Source of the DNA: Betaproteobacteria bacterium HGW-Betaproteobacteria-1
Lineage (GTDB): Bacteria; Pseudomonadota; Gammaproteobacteria; Burkholderiales; Methylophilaceae
Assembly: GCA_002842435.1 (NCBI GenBank)
Contig: PHCX01000002.1
Location: forward strand, 62,001-126,000
Length of the DNA stretch: 64,000 nucleotides
Direction: 5' to 3'
Part shown: piece after piece, positions 53,536-63,249 of the stretch
How the letters are laid out: each line of letters opens with the position of its first letter
How positions within the stretch are numbered: the first letter of the stretch is position 1
Program-made: the position numbers and the translations under genes
Notes under the pieces: model-generated
What the model was told of the DNA's origin: nothing
Seen by the model: only the letters and a program-made list of their open reading frames with translations
The model's database searches: none

Positions 53536-54039
53536 ATGACCGGTAGCATCAAGCGTTTCTTCCTGCATCTTTTCAGCGGGCCGTGGCTGGTGCGTCGCCA
53601 TTTCAGCGCCAGCGCCATGTCCAGTATCGAAAAGGCGATCGAGCAAAGTGAACGCTCGCATTCCGGGCAGATATGCTTCGTCGTCGAGGCCGGCCTGCAT
53701 CCATATCATGTGTTGACGGGATTGTCCCCGCGGACGCGGGCGCTGGAAGTGTTTTCCGGCATGCGCGTATGGGATACCGAGCAGAACAACGGCGTGTTGA
53801 TCTACCTGCTGATGGCCGACCATGACGTCGAGATCGTCGCCGACCGGGGTATTAACCAGCGCGTGCAGGCGGGGATTTGGGAACAGATTTGCCATGACAT
53901 GGAACAGCAGTTTGCCAGGGACCGGTTTGAAGCGGGTGTGCTGTATGGAGTGGAGCGTATTTCGCAATTGCTGCTGCAGCATTTCCCCCCAATTCAGAAC
54001 AATGAAAACGAATTACCGAATCAGCCTATTCTTATTTAG
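53536..54039 (+). CDS. Second TPM-domain protein, cytoplasmic form
   Basis: 167 residues from ATG 53536. TPM domain similar to the preceding gene (IEKAIEQSERSHSGQICFVV, VWDTEQNNGVLIYLLMADHD, VEIVADRGINQRV), but no signal peptide and no Gly tail; the N-terminus is basic and aromatic (RFFLHLFSGPWLVRRHF), perhaps membrane-associated. Probably arose by duplication. Overlaps the next gene by 38 bases. Confidence 0.85.
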   Translation: MTGSIKRFFLHLFSGPWLVRRHFSASAMSSIEKAIEQSERSHSGQICFVVEAGLHPYHVLTGLSPRTRALEVFSGMRVWDTEQNNGVLIYLLMADHDVEIVADRGINQRVQAGIWEQICHDMEQQFARDRFEAGVLYGVERISQLLLQHFPPIQNNENELPNQPILI

Positions 54040-54637
54040 TCTGTCACTGTTGACCTTAGGCATGACGGCCTTGCCTGCCCACGCTGATGTCGAGGTCATG
54101 AACCACGTATTGCAACAGACACCGGACCTTTCCGGGATAGCCATCTGTCATGGCGGCGGTTGCTCGCGGGTGACGACGACCGGCATAGCACCGGAGGAAT
54201 GGCAACAGTTGCAGCAAGCCTGCCAACCGATGCCAGCACATGCCGAAGCCGAGCGCACCTGCATCGCGGAAATGCTGGCCGGCTTCGAACGCGTGGTCGG
54301 CGTCAAGACCGGTACTGATGCCGACCGTGGCGGTACCTTCGGCAACAGCGCCCATGCCGGGCAGATGGATTGCAACGACGAGGCCATCAATACCACCAAC
54401 TACCTCAAACTCATGCAGCAGCAGGGCCTGTTGCAGTTCCACGAGATCATGGACGTCGCGCGGCGCGGATTCTTCTTCAACGGTTGGCCGCATACGACCG
54501 CCGCCATCCGCGAGATCGAAAGCGGTCAACGCTATGCGGTCGATGCCTGGTTTTACGACAATGGCCATCCCGCTGTCATCATTCCGTTCGAGACTTGGAA
54601 AACCGGCTGGAAGCCTGACGACAGCCGAGCACGCTGA
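54002..54637 (+). CDS. Secreted hypothetical protein
   Basis: 211 residues from ATG 54002, overlapping the TPM gene. Signal peptide (YRISLFLFSLSLLTLG to about Ala28), then a Cys-containing soluble domain: ICHGGGCSRVTTTG, HAEAERTCIAEMLAGFE, GQMDCNDEAINTTNYLKLMQ, and VDAWFYDNGHPAVIIPFE. Four or five Cys could form disulfides. Not recognised, but consistent enough to be a real family. Last gene of the lemA set. Confidence 0.75.
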   Translation: MKTNYRISLFLFSLSLLTLGMTALPAHADVEVMNHVLQQTPDLSGIAICHGGGCSRVTTTGIAPEEWQQLQQACQPMPAHAEAERTCIAEMLAGFERVVGVKTGTDADRGGTFGNSAHAGQMDCNDEAINTTNYLKLMQQQGLLQFHEIMDVARRGFFFNGWPHTTAAIREIESGQRYAVDAWFYDNGHPAVIIPFETWKTGWKPDDSRAR

Positions 54638-54724
54638 ACCTGCCGGTTTGCAATAGCCTGACTGACTTCGGGCGTATTTCCCTGTAAAATCCGCTCCTTG
54701 ACTCAATACCAGCAAAGAATTTCC

Positions 54725-56443
54725 ATGCGTGCATCCCAATTTTTTATCGCCACCCAAAAAGAAGCGCCGAACGAAGCCGAACTCGTCAGCCATAAACTCA
54801 TGCTGCGAGCCGGCCTCATCAAGCGTCTGGGTTCCGGGCTCTACAGCTGGATGCCACTGGGCCTGCGCGTGTTGCGCAAGGTCGAGACCATCGTGCGTGA
54901 GGAGATGAACAGGGCGGGCGCGCTCGAATTGCTGATGCCGGCCGTGCAGCCTAAGGAGCTGTGGGAAGAGACAGGCCGCTGGGCAGTGTTCGGTCCACAG
55001 ATGCTGAAGATCAAGGACCGGCATGACCGTGATTTCTGCTTCGGTCCGACGCACGAGGAAGTCATTACCGACATCGCGCGCAGGGAGATCCGCTCCTACA
55101 AGCAGTTGCCGCTGAATTTCTACCAGATCCAGACCAAATTCCGCGACGAGATCCGCCCGCGTTTCGGCGTCATGCGCGCGCGCGAATTTGTCATGAAGGA
55201 TGCCTATTCCTTCCACACCAGCTTTGAATCGCTGGAGCAGACCTACGCGCAGATGTACCAGACCTACAGCAATGTCTTCAACCGCCTCGGCCTGCAGTTC
55301 CGCGCCGTGCGTGCCGATACCGGCGCCATCGGCGGCGAGGGTTCGCATGAGTTCCACGTGCTGGCCGATTCCGGCGAGGATGCACTGGCTTATTGCGAGG
55401 ATTCCGATTTCGCCGCCAACGTCGAACTGGCGGAGGCATTGGCCCCTGCTGCTGCCCGTCAGCCGGCAGAGGAAACCATGCGCGAGGTGGACACCCCGAA
55501 GCAGACCACCTGCGAGGATGTCGCCGCCTTGCTCGGCATTTCGTTGCAGCGCACAGTCAAGGCAATCGCGTTGATGGCCAACGAGCAGTTCCATTTGCTG
55601 CTGCTGCGCGGCAATCACAGTCTGAACGAGATCAAGGTCGGCAAGCTGGAAGGCCTCGCCGATTTCCGTTTTGCGACAGAAGATGAGATACGCGCCAACC
55701 TGAACTGCCCGCCCGGCTTCATCGGGCCGGTCGGTGTCGGCGCCGGTGTGCGCGTCATCGCCGACCGCAGTGTGGCGGTCATGAGCGATTTCGTCTGTGG
55801 CGCCAACAAGCCAAAATATCACCTGGCCGGTGTCAATTTTGGCCGCGACCTGCCGGAACCGGCGCTGGTAGCCGATATCCGTAACGTGGTGGCGGGCGAC
55901 GCTTCGCCGGATGGCAAGGGCACGCTGGCATTGTGCCGCGGTATCGAGGTCGGTCACATCTTCCAGCTTCGCACCAAGTATGCGGCGGCGATGGAAGCCA
56001 CTTATCTGGACGAGAACGGCGAGACCAGGGTCATGGAGATGGGCTGCTACGGTATCGGTGTGTCGCGTATCGTTGGTGCTGCCATCGAGCAGGGTTATGA
56101 TGATCGCGGCATTATCTTTCCGGCTGCCATGGCGCCGTTCGAGGTGGCGATCGCGCCGATCGGCATGGACCGTAGCGAGGCGGTGAAAGCCGCAGCCTTC
56201 GATCTGTATGAACAGCTCAAGGCAGCCGGCGTCGATGTGCTGCTGGACGATCGCGGCGAACGTCCGGGCGTCATGTTCGCTGATCTCGAGCTGATCGGCA
56301 TTCCGCACCGCATCGTCATCGGGGATCGCGGTTTGAAGATGCAAGAGGTAGAATATCAGGCACGTACCGATGCGGAGGCAAGCAATGTCCCCCTCAATCA
56401 GGTGGTCGAATTGATTAAACGACAATTGGATCTGAACGCTTGA
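54725..56443 (+). CDS. proS: Prolyl-tRNA synthetase (bacterial type)
   Basis: 572 residues from ATG 54725. Class II core with [20 protein letters not shown], the motif 2 loop [21 protein letters not shown], and motif 3 [13 protein letters not shown]. The editing INS (YbaK-like) domain sits at about 225-380 with [14 protein letters not shown], so misacylated Ala-tRNA is cleared. C-terminal anticodon-binding domain 470-572. Start after ATTTCC; the frame also opens nine codons earlier at a TTG. Confidence 0.96.
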   Translation: MRASQFFIATQKEAPNEAELVSHKLMLRAGLIKRLGSGLYSWMPLGLRVLRKVETIVREEMNRAGALELLMPAVQPKELWEETGRWAVFGPQMLKIKDRHDRDFCFGPTHEEVITDIARREIRSYKQLPLNFYQIQTKFRDEIRPRFGVMRAREFVMKDAYSFHTSFESLEQTYAQMYQTYSNVFNRLGLQFRAVRADTGAIGGEGSHEFHVLADSGEDALAYCEDSDFAANVELAEALAPAAARQPAEETMREVDTPKQTTCEDVAALLGISLQRTVKAIALMANEQFHLLLLRGNHSLNEIKVGKLEGLADFRFATEDEIRANLNCPPGFIGPVGVGAGVRVIADRSVAVMSDFVCGANKPKYHLAGVNFGRDLPEPALVADIRNVVAGDASPDGKGTLALCRGIEVGHIFQLRTKYAAAMEATYLDENGETRVMEMGCYGIGVSRIVGAAIEQGYDDRGIIFPAAMAPFEVAIAPIGMDRSEAVKAAAFDLYEQLKAAGVDVLLDDRGERPGVMFADLELIGIPHRIVIGDRGLKMQEVEYQARTDAEASNVPLNQVVELIKRQLDLNA

Positions 56444-57042
56444 AATACTGGCTGACCATACTGCTGTTGCTTACATCGCTGACTGCCCAAGCGGGTAATC
56501 AGCGCGAGGAGCCTTTGTCCAATAGTGTCAAGGCACAGATGCAGAAATCCATCAGCGACAGCGCGGCACCGAGACTGGTGTTTGCGACAGAGTCGGAAGG
56601 TCTGCACTGGCTCAACGAGATGTCCAAGCGCTTGCAGAAGCGCATGCCGGACAAGCAGATGCGCGAGGATTTTCTGCGCACCGTGCATTACGAGGCTTCA
56701 CGTGCCGGGCTGGATCCGCAGATGGTGCTGGGCCTGATCCAGGTCGAAAGCGGCTTCAAGAAGTATGCAGTCTCTTCGGTTGGCGCACGCGGCTTTATGC
56801 AGGTCATGCCATTCTGGGTGCGCACCATCGGTACGCCGGACCATAACCTGTTCCACCTCAGACTCAATCTGCGTTACGGTTGTACCATCCTGCGGCACTA
56901 TATCGATATCGAAAAAGGTGACCTTTATCGTGCGCTGGGCCGCTATAACGGCAGCCTCGGCAAGCCGCAATATCCCAACCTGGTGCTTGGCGCTTGGCGC
57001 AAACACTGGAATTACGAGCCTTCTCCGACACTCGGCATCTGA
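56440..57042 (+). CDS. Secreted lytic transglycosylase (SLT domain)
   Basis: 200 residues. TTG start at 56440 overlapping the proS TGA (TTGA); a signal peptide follows at once ([16 protein letters not shown]), which supports this start. SLT domain with catalytic Glu103 in [27 protein letters not shown] and [16 protein letters not shown]. Cleaves glycan strands of peptidoglycan forming anhydromuramyl ends. Confidence 0.9.
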   Translation: MKYWLTILLLLTSLTAQAGNQREEPLSNSVKAQMQKSISDSAAPRLVFATESEGLHWLNEMSKRLQKRMPDKQMREDFLRTVHYEASRAGLDPQMVLGLIQVESGFKKYAVSSVGARGFMQVMPFWVRTIGTPDHNLFHLRLNLRYGCTILRHYIDIEKGDLYRALGRYNGSLGKPQYPNLVLGAWRKHWNYEPSPTLGI

Positions 57043-57220
57043 TTCTTGCACTTTTTTGGTGCAAAAGTTTTACATTTCAAAATAATCCGACTAGTATCCG
57101 TTTAGCGGACTTGATGTGGTATGCCTGAGCTAGACATCAAGATCTACCAGCCTTCCCTGCATCGACCCGCTGCTGTTGACTTTAATGCAGTTCGATAACC
57201 ATTCTTAGGGAGGAATCACA

Positions 57221-57709
57221 ATGGATTTAGTCGTCGCGTTAGGTATCAGTATAGGTGTGCTCATTGCCGCCTGGGTTTACGTTGCTGTCAGCATGCCCGA
57301 ACTGGGGCTCATCGTCTGGGCCGGTATCGTAGCCTGGGCCACGTTCTATGCAGCAGGTGGCGGGATGGATGGTCTGCAAAAGGCAATTGCTTCAAATCTT
57401 GCGGGTAATTTCTGGGCTGCAGTTGCGCTGTATGTCACTGCGATGATGGGGGGCGATGTCCTGACACTGTCACTGGCCTTTGGTGTGGTGGCCTTCATCT
57501 TCTGTGTGCAATCCAAAATCCCCTTGTTTTCCTTTATTCCGGGCGCCTTTCTAGGCGCTGCGACCTGGGTTGGGGTGGATGTCGCCGGTGCGGCAGGCGA
57601 TGGCGGTGTTGTTGATATGGCCGACGTGATGATTCCGGTTTCCATGGTGGTGGGTGCAATTCTGGGCTGGGTTTCTGAAGCAGTCGGCAAGAAACTCGCT
57701 GGCAATTAG
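57221..57709 (+). CDS. DUF1097 membrane protein
   Basis: 162 residues with five or six transmembrane helices. YAAGGGMDGLQKAIASNLAGNFWA and SKIPLFSFIPGAFLGAATWVG are DUF1097 signatures. Function unknown. Excellent ribosome-binding site (GGGAGGAAT). The preceding 180 bp hold a TTGCAC/GTGCAA inverted repeat at 57046-57064. Ends in a strong terminator. Confidence 0.87.
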   Translation: MDLVVALGISIGVLIAAWVYVAVSMPELGLIVWAGIVAWATFYAAGGGMDGLQKAIASNLAGNFWAAVALYVTAMMGGDVLTLSLAFGVVAFIFCVQSKIPLFSFIPGAFLGAATWVGVDVAGAAGDGGVVDMADVMIPVSMVVGAILGWVSEAVGKKLAGN

Positions 57710-57724
57710 TTCGGTCCAGGCGAT

Positions 57725-57754
57725 AAAAAAGGCGATGCATGCATCGCCTTTTTT
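57725..57754. terminator. Bidirectional terminator
   Basis: Perfect palindrome: six A, GGCGATGCA, complement, six T. Lies 16 bp after the DUF1097 stop and 13 bp before the stop of the convergent secreted protein, serving both. Confidence 0.95.
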
Positions 57755-57767
57755 AATTTATGCCGTC

Positions 57768-58649
57768 TTATTTCTGGATCCTGAATCCGTAATAGGTGCC
57801 GAATTCGCCTTCGGTCTCGGCATAAACAAAGAACAGGCCATTGCTGTAGCCGGTGCCGTTGATATGGTTCTGCGAGCGCAGTTTCAGCGTTGATGGCAAT
57901 GCGCTTCTGGCGATGAATTTGCCATCCAGGTTGAACAACAGTACGGCCTTGTGGTCGATATCCAGCAATGCCAGTTCTTCTCCCTTGATGCCGGTATAGG
58001 CCACAAAATAGTGGCTGATCTCATCGAATCTGACACCTGCGGCATCAAGGTCCAGTTTGATTTCGCCTACCACTTCGCGCTTGGGTGATTCCACTATGTG
58101 CACCAGATTGCTGCGGTTCTGCTTTGCATAATAGAGGTTGCGGTCAGCATCATAGCTGGGGATGGTGGCTGGACTGCCGAAAGCGGGGTTGTGCCCGGTA
58201 ATTTCCTTGGCGTCGTTTTTCAGTGTGCCGTCCTCATTCAGCAGCAGGCTGAAAATACCTGTGTTGGGGCCGAAGCCTGCTTCGCTCGAAATATTGTAAG
58301 TGACTGATTCCAGCTGATGGGTGTTGGTGTTGTAGTAAATGGAGCGATTGTCCAGCCCCGGTTTGGCCGAGGACAGGTATTTCCCGCTGTCATCATGGAT
58401 GTGTACTTCGGACCGCGACATGCTGCCCATCGGGTCGCCCGGTGGCGCCGCTAGACCGCCATCAGCGATGAAATATTGTTTGAGATAGGGCACGTAGGCC
58501 ACGGTCATTGGCCGTGAGGTCGGTTTTTTCGCCAGTGGAATCTTGATCTCGGGCACAGCCTCGGCCAGTACCTCTGCTTGTGTCAGTGGTGAAAGTAGCG
58601 CCAAGCCGGCGGTGGCGGCAATGACGATAGTGCGGTTGAAAAGTGACAT
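57768..58649 (-). CDS. Secreted hypothetical protein, possible beta-propeller
   Basis: 293 residues from ATG 58649. Signal peptide (TIVIAATAGLALLSPLTQA), then repeats of short beta strands: MTVAYVPYLKQYFIADGG, PGLDNRSIYYNTNTHQLESV, IPSYDADRNLYYAKQNRS, YFVAYTGIKGEELALLDI. The recurring YxxxxxxL-D patterns suggest a six- or seven-bladed propeller. Not recognised. The open frame starts 12 codons earlier at 58685. Confidence 0.7.
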   Translation of the reverse strand: MSLFNRTIVIAATAGLALLSPLTQAEVLAEAVPEIKIPLAKKPTSRPMTVAYVPYLKQYFIADGGLAAPPGDPMGSMSRSEVHIHDDSGKYLSSAKPGLDNRSIYYNTNTHQLESVTYNISSEAGFGPNTGIFSLLLNEDGTLKNDAKEITGHNPAFGSPATIPSYDADRNLYYAKQNRSNLVHIVESPKREVVGEIKLDLDAAGVRFDEISHYFVAYTGIKGEELALLDIDHKAVLLFNLDGKFIARSALPSTLKLRSQNHINGTGYSNGLFFVYAETEGEFGTYYGFRIQK

Positions 58650-58726
58650 GGCGTTAACCTTGGTATGTGTATGCAGTATTGGCATGGGTGTGGAGTGTAT
58701 CAGCGGGCAAAGAGTTCATGGCGGTA

Positions 58727-59752
58727 TCAGGCGCGTTCGATCAGCATGGCATCACCATAACTGAAAAAGCGGTATCTGGCTTCGATAGCGTGCTGATAGG
58801 CCTGTTTGATATGGTCAGTGCCGGCAAAGGCAGAGACCAGCATCAGCAGCGTACTCTTGGGTAAATGGAAATTGGTCAGCAGACGCTCCACCACCTGGAA
58901 GCGGTAACCGGGGGTGATGAAGATGTCGGTTTCACCTGAGCCGCCCTGCAATTCACCATTGTGCGCTGCGCTTTCCAGTGCGCGCAGTACGGTGGTGCCG
59001 ACTGCCGTGACCTTGCCGCCCCTGGATTGGGCCAGCCGGATGGCATCCACCGTGGCTTGTGGTACCGAATAGAGTTCACTGTGCATCTTGTGTTCGTGAA
59101 TATTGTCCACCCGTACCGGCTGGAAGGTGCCGGCACCGACATGCAGGGTGACGTAGGCGATGGCAATGCCGGACGTTCCCAGTCTTTCCATCATGGCGTC
59201 ATCGAAATGCAGTCCGGCGGTAGGGGCCGCCACTGCGCCCAGTTCGCGTGCGAATACGGTTTGGTAGCGTTCTTCGTCATGGTCGTCAGCCGCGTGGCTG
59301 ATGTAGGGCGGTAGCGGCAGGCTGCCGTGCCGGTCGATCAGTTCGATGGCCGGTACCGGATTCAATATCTCCAGCAGAAAGAGGTCGTCCTGTCGCTCAA
59401 TGACTTTTGCATCGAAGGCATCGGCGATTCTCAGCAGGCTACCGGGTTTGGGTGAACGTGAGGCGCGAATCTGCGCCAGCAGTCGCTGATTGTCGATGAC
59501 ACGTTCGACCATGACCTCGATCTTGCCGCCGCTGGCTTTCTCGCCGGTAAGTCTGGCCTTGATGACGCGGGTGTCGTTGAGGATGAGCAGGTCATCAGGG
59601 CCGAGGAACTCCGGCAGGTCGCGAAACCAGTCATCGCTCAGCTGGCCGGTGCTGCCGTCCAGCCTGAGCAGTTTGCTGGCGCTGCGTTCAGGTGCGGGGA
59701 ACTGGGCGATGAGTTCATCAGGGAGATAAAAATCGAAATCGGTAGTGCGCAT
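58727..59752 (-). CDS. queA: S-adenosylmethionine:tRNA ribosyltransferase-isomerase
   Basis: Builds epoxyqueuosine in the wobble position of GUN tRNAs. 341 residues. [52 protein letters not shown], and [14 protein letters not shown] are QueA motifs; [12 protein letters not shown] and [19 protein letters not shown] complete the fold. tgt is not adjacent on the visible side. The region upstream runs into the divergent tRNA-Leu gene. Confidence 0.96.
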   Translation of the reverse strand: MRTTDFDFYLPDELIAQFPAPERSASKLLRLDGSTGQLSDDWFRDLPEFLGPDDLLILNDTRVIKARLTGEKASGGKIEVMVERVIDNQRLLAQIRASRSPKPGSLLRIADAFDAKVIERQDDLFLLEILNPVPAIELIDRHGSLPLPPYISHAADDHDEERYQTVFARELGAVAAPTAGLHFDDAMMERLGTSGIAIAYVTLHVGAGTFQPVRVDNIHEHKMHSELYSVPQATVDAIRLAQSRGGKVTAVGTTVLRALESAAHNGELQGGSGETDIFITPGYRFQVVERLLTNFHLPKSTLLMLVSAFAGTDHIKQAYQHAIEARYRFFSYGDAMLIERA

Positions 59753-59767
59753 AGTCCTGACTGCTTG

Positions 59768-59773
59768 TATAAT
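59768..59773 (+). promoter_or_regulatory. -10 box of tRNA-Leu
   Basis: TATAAT, 12 bp before the mature 5' end of the tRNA. The GC-rich stretch right after (CGGCCTCCC) resembles a stringent discriminator. No clear -35. Confidence 0.6.
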
Positions 59774-59785
59774 ACGGCCTCCCGT

Positions 59786-59870
59786 GCCGGGATGGCGGAA
59801 TTGGTAGACGCAGCGGACTCAAAATCCGCCGCCGCGAGGTGTGGGGGTTCGAGTCCCCCTCCCGGCACCA
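59786..59870 (+). tRNA. tRNA-Leu(CAA)
   Basis: 85 nt with encoded CCA. Acceptor GCCGGGA pairs with TCCCGGC; D-loop TTGGTAGACG; anticodon loop CTCAAAA between GCGGA and TCCGC gives CAA (decodes UUG); long variable arm typical of class II tRNA; TPsiC GGGGGTTCGAGTCCCCC. Confidence 0.97.
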
Positions 59871-59906
59871 GCATTATAAAGCAATAGTCCGCTTATCTTT
59901 CAGCAG

Positions 59907-62324
59907 TCAGGTTTCACCTGACATCTTCTTCAGTAGCTCCTCGAATTCTTCCGGTGGCAAGGGTTTTGAGAACAGAAAACCCTGTGCGAAATCACATCCG
60001 ATCTTGATCAGCAATGCCTTTTGTTCCTCGGTTTCCACACCTTCGGCAACGACCTTGAGGCCCAGCTTGTGAGCCATGGCGACGATGGCCTCGCATAGGT
60101 CCATGTCGTCTTTGCTGGTGGCCATATTCTTGACGAAGGACTGGTCAATCTTGATGTAGTCGATATCGAATTTGCTCAGATAGGACAAGGAGGAATAGCC
60201 GGTGCCGAAGTCGTCGAGTGCGACCTGGATGCCGGCATCGCGGTATGCCAGAAGTATGCTCTTGATGTCGTCGCTGGCTTCCATCAGCATGCCTTCCGTG
60301 ATCTCAACCACGACCCCCTCGCCGGGAAGTTCCGTTTTTTGTAACTGCTTGCACCATGCCACCAGGCGGTTGCCGTTTTGTTGCAGTTGCGCCGGCGATT
60401 TATTGATACTGATCTGAAAGTCCTTGAAATATCCGGTGCGCCAATGCGCAGCCTGTTGTGTCGCTGTGCGATAGACCCATTCGCCGATGTCGCTGATCAT
60501 GCCGGTTTCTTCGGCAATAGGGATGAACGCGTCCGGATAGATGAGTCCATGCGCCGGGTGTTGCCATCGAATCAGGGCCTCTGCCTTGGCAATCCGGTTC
60601 GATGGCAGGTGAATGATGGGCTGGTAATAGATGCGATATTGCTGTTCCACCAGGGCTCCGCGCATGTCATTGGTCAATTGTCTGCGAGCCAGCGCTGCTT
60701 CCTGCATGGTGCTGGTGAAATAGGTGTAATTGTTGCGTCCTGATTTCTTTACCAGATACATGGCCTGGTCGGCATTCTTGATAAGCTCTTCATATAAATC
60801 AGTGTCGATCGGAAAGATGGCAATACCGATGCTGGCTGAAACATACGCTACCTCGCCATTCAGGTAGAACGGCGCAGCCATGGTTTCGAGCATCCTGTCG
60901 GCAATCTGGTCGACACTCTCCAGATCGTGCAGTTGGCTCAGGGTGACAACAAATTCGTCCCCGCCGAATCGCGCCACGGTGTCCGTATCGCGCAAACATG
61001 CGCTCAGGCGTTCTGCCGCCTGCCGGAGCAGGACGTCGCCCTGATCGTGACCTAGCGTGTCATTGATATCCTTGAAGTGGTCTATATCGAGAAACATGAC
61101 TGCTGTCGGTAATCCGGTTCGTCTGGATTGTTTGGTCTCCTGGTTCAGGCGATCCTGAAACAGTACGCGGTTGGGTAAGCCAGTAATGGCATCATAGTGG
61201 GCAAGGTTTTTCAGTTGATCTGCGGAGCGTTTCTGTTCGGTGATGTCGCGGATAAAGGCACAAAATGCGGAGGCGTTCTGCAACTTGATCGACGATACGG
61301 TGAGCTCCACCGGAAACTCACTGCCATCTCGTCGCAGCGCCTTTACTTCTATGCGTTTGTTGATGACTGGCCCGGTGCCGGTTGATTGATAGCGTTGCAT
61401 GCCCTGCAGGTGCGCCTCACGCTGATCAGGTGGAATGATCAGGGTATGCAGCGGCTTGCCTATGGCTTCTTCCGAACGCCAGCCGAACATGGATTCAGCC
61501 TGTTTGCTCCAGTGAGTGATAGTGCCTGCGGCATCAATTTCCACTACGGCGTCCATCGCCGCCTCGATCATCGCCTTGAAACGGGACTTGTTTCTCCGTA
61601 AGTCAAGGGTTGTCTCTACACGATGTTTTATCATGCTGCGCGATAGTGCGATACCCATGCCCAGCATCAGCAGTGTGATCAGAGCCACATTCAGGTTTAT
61701 CAGCAGGTTGGCTTGTCTTGATATTTCCCCCAGCGTACTTGAGAACGCATCCTCCAGTGGGGAGAGTTGCAGATTGACTGTGTTGATCTCATTGAGCAGG
61801 TTGGATCGATCGGCCTCGCTCAAGTTGTTTTCCAGTATCCGGCCACGCACTTGCTGTCCCAATGAAACCAGTCTGGCGATATGAGCGTCACCCTCTGTCC
61901 AGATGGAGATGACTTCCTGCATGATGGCGGTGTTTTTGAACCATAAGAACAGCCTGATCAGGTTCTGTACATCATCAGGGTGGTTTCTCCCTTCGATGAA
62001 CCCCTGGCGAGCGCTTTCGATGTCGGGTTCAGGCTGCTCCAGTGCGATGCGTGCCTTGCGGTCGCCCAGTGGTACGGCGATTGCCTGCAAATATTGTTGA
62101 TAGTCGGCTTCCGATTGTGACCAGGCATAGGCATTGAGAAAAAAGACGGCTTCTTTCTGTGCCCTGGACCATTGGCTTTCGCCGGCAACATAGGCACGTA
62201 ATGCTGACTGCAGGCTCAGGCTGATAGCGATCATGCCCAGCATGAATATCACGATGAAAATGAAAGGCCAGGTGGTTTGCAGCAGTTGTCGATTTACAGA
62301 GTGAATTTTATAAGCTCCGCCCAT
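59907..62324 (-). CDS. Membrane GGDEF-EAL protein with PAS domain
   Basis: 805 residues. Transmembrane helix at about 18-38, a periplasmic helical sensor (about 40-205), second helix (about 208-228), PAS domain (about 248-365: AMIEAAMDAVVEIDAAGTIT), GGDEF with intact GGDEF at 454-458, and EAL with EAL at 582-584 and later GFLFSKPLPPEEF. ELTE-equivalent VVEITEGML and DDFGTGYSSLSYL are conserved, so phosphodiesterase activity is likely, synthase activity possible. Converges with tRNA-Leu. The other EAL protein in the window (28.0 kb) is degenerate. Confidence 0.95.
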   Translation of the reverse strand: MGGAYKIHSVNRQLLQTTWPFIFIVIFMLGMIAISLSLQSALRAYVAGESQWSRAQKEAVFFLNAYAWSQSEADYQQYLQAIAVPLGDRKARIALEQPEPDIESARQGFIEGRNHPDDVQNLIRLFLWFKNTAIMQEVISIWTEGDAHIARLVSLGQQVRGRILENNLSEADRSNLLNEINTVNLQLSPLEDAFSSTLGEISRQANLLINLNVALITLLMLGMGIALSRSMIKHRVETTLDLRRNKSRFKAMIEAAMDAVVEIDAAGTITHWSKQAESMFGWRSEEAIGKPLHTLIIPPDQREAHLQGMQRYQSTGTGPVINKRIEVKALRRDGSEFPVELTVSSIKLQNASAFCAFIRDITEQKRSADQLKNLAHYDAITGLPNRVLFQDRLNQETKQSRRTGLPTAVMFLDIDHFKDINDTLGHDQGDVLLRQAAERLSACLRDTDTVARFGGDEFVVTLSQLHDLESVDQIADRMLETMAAPFYLNGEVAYVSASIGIAIFPIDTDLYEELIKNADQAMYLVKKSGRNNYTYFTSTMQEAALARRQLTNDMRGALVEQQYRIYYQPIIHLPSNRIAKAEALIRWQHPAHGLIYPDAFIPIAEETGMISDIGEWVYRTATQQAAHWRTGYFKDFQISINKSPAQLQQNGNRLVAWCKQLQKTELPGEGVVVEITEGMLMEASDDIKSILLAYRDAGIQVALDDFGTGYSSLSYLSKFDIDYIKIDQSFVKNMATSKDDMDLCEAIVAMAHKLGLKVVAEGVETEEQKALLIKIGCDFAQGFLFSKPLPPEEFEELLKKMSGET

Positions 62325-62764
62325 GTACCTTACTGCATGATAAGTGAAAGGACAGGTCGGGAATAGATGGCGCCTGCGTTTTCCTGGCTACGCTGTCATC
62401 GGGATGATGGCGATAAGGTGGGCGTGCGGAAGCGCTCAATGACTGGCAGATGTCTCAGAGTGTCAAAGACTGGCGGTAGTGCGGCAAGAAATCCGTATTA
62501 ATCTTGATGCTAAACAATATGTTACATTTTTTTCCGGTCTTCAATCGATCTGTATCCGGGCGCTATACAAGATTACACGGGCCATGCAAGCAACTTGCTT
62601 GTGCAAGCCGGACGATTGTGTTAATTTCCAAAACGTAACAAAGTGTGACGAAATGTCGCAGCTTGTTATTCAGTTTGTAATTCGTTGTATTCGGTTTATT
62701 TGTTGTTGCAGTTCCTTATAAAAAACCACCCTTCAAGAGGTGGTTATAGTGGAGGAGGACGGCA
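62325..62764. other. 440-bp gene-free stretch before the oxidase region
   Basis: No convincing gene. Contains AT-rich DNA at 62500-62720, GCAAGC repeats (62584-62606), a TATAAA at 62718-62723, and a hairpin (62724-62745). Probably holds promoters for the GGDEF-EAL gene (minus) and for DUF2244-coxB (plus). Confidence 0.6.
62724..62745 (+). promoter_or_regulatory. Hairpin immediately before the DUF2244 ribosome-binding site
   Basis: AACCACC (62724-62730) and GGTGGTT (62739-62745) with an 8-nt loop. Only five bases separate it from the GGAGGAGG site at 62751-62758. A 5'-end hairpin could stabilise the message or affect initiation. There is no T-run, so it is not a plain terminator. Confidence 0.4.
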
Positions 62765-63229
62765 GTGGCAGTACCAGTTACAGATTACAAAGTCATCGTA
62801 CGACCACATTGCGCCTTGTCGCCAAGGGGCATGATGGCCGTCGTCGCTATTACTGCTGCATTCTCCCTACTCGTCGGTCTTGGTTTTTCATTTGCAGGTG
62901 CATGGCTGGTTCTGCCGTTCGCCGGTCTGGAAGTTCTTGCGATTGCCTATGCTTTTTATTACATCCACTGTCATGCAGGGGATTACGAAAGCATCACGAT
63001 CGAAGGTGACAGCCTCACAATAGAAAAACACGACTATAAACATGATAGCCGGACAGTTTTTAACCGTTACTGGGCAGGCGTTCTCGTCAGGGAACTGCCC
63101 TGTGGCGACCATTCATTGTATCTCCGGTCGCATGGCAAGGAAGTGGAATTTGGCCGTCACTTCATGAACGATGATCAGCGCCTGCAATTGGCTGAACAAC
63201 TAAAAAAACGTGTCGGTGTTATTACTTAA
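62765..63229 (+). CDS. DUF2244 membrane protein of the cytochrome oxidase region
   Basis: 154 residues, GTG start with a strong GGAGGAGG six bases upstream. Two transmembrane helices (about 24-62: VVAITAAFSLLVGLGFSFAG, LVLPFAGLEVLAIAYAFYY), then a soluble domain (SLTIEKHDYKHDSRTVFNRYW, LYLRSHGKEVEFGRHF). The family is regularly next to cox genes, as here with coxB 20 bp downstream; role unproven, possibly assembly or an integral-membrane accessory. Confidence 0.86.
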   Translation: MAVPVTDYKVIVRPHCALSPRGMMAVVAITAAFSLLVGLGFSFAGAWLVLPFAGLEVLAIAYAFYYIHCHAGDYESITIEGDSLTIEKHDYKHDSRTVFNRYWAGVLVRELPCGDHSLYLRSHGKEVEFGRHFMNDDQRLQLAEQLKKRVGVIT

Positions 63230-63249
63230 AACCTGATTTGGGAGTGGGT

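Noticed and set aside
62479..62721. 80-residue plus-strand frame before the DUF2244 gene
   Set aside because: Cys-rich with irregular composition, no ribosome-binding site; more likely promoter DNA.
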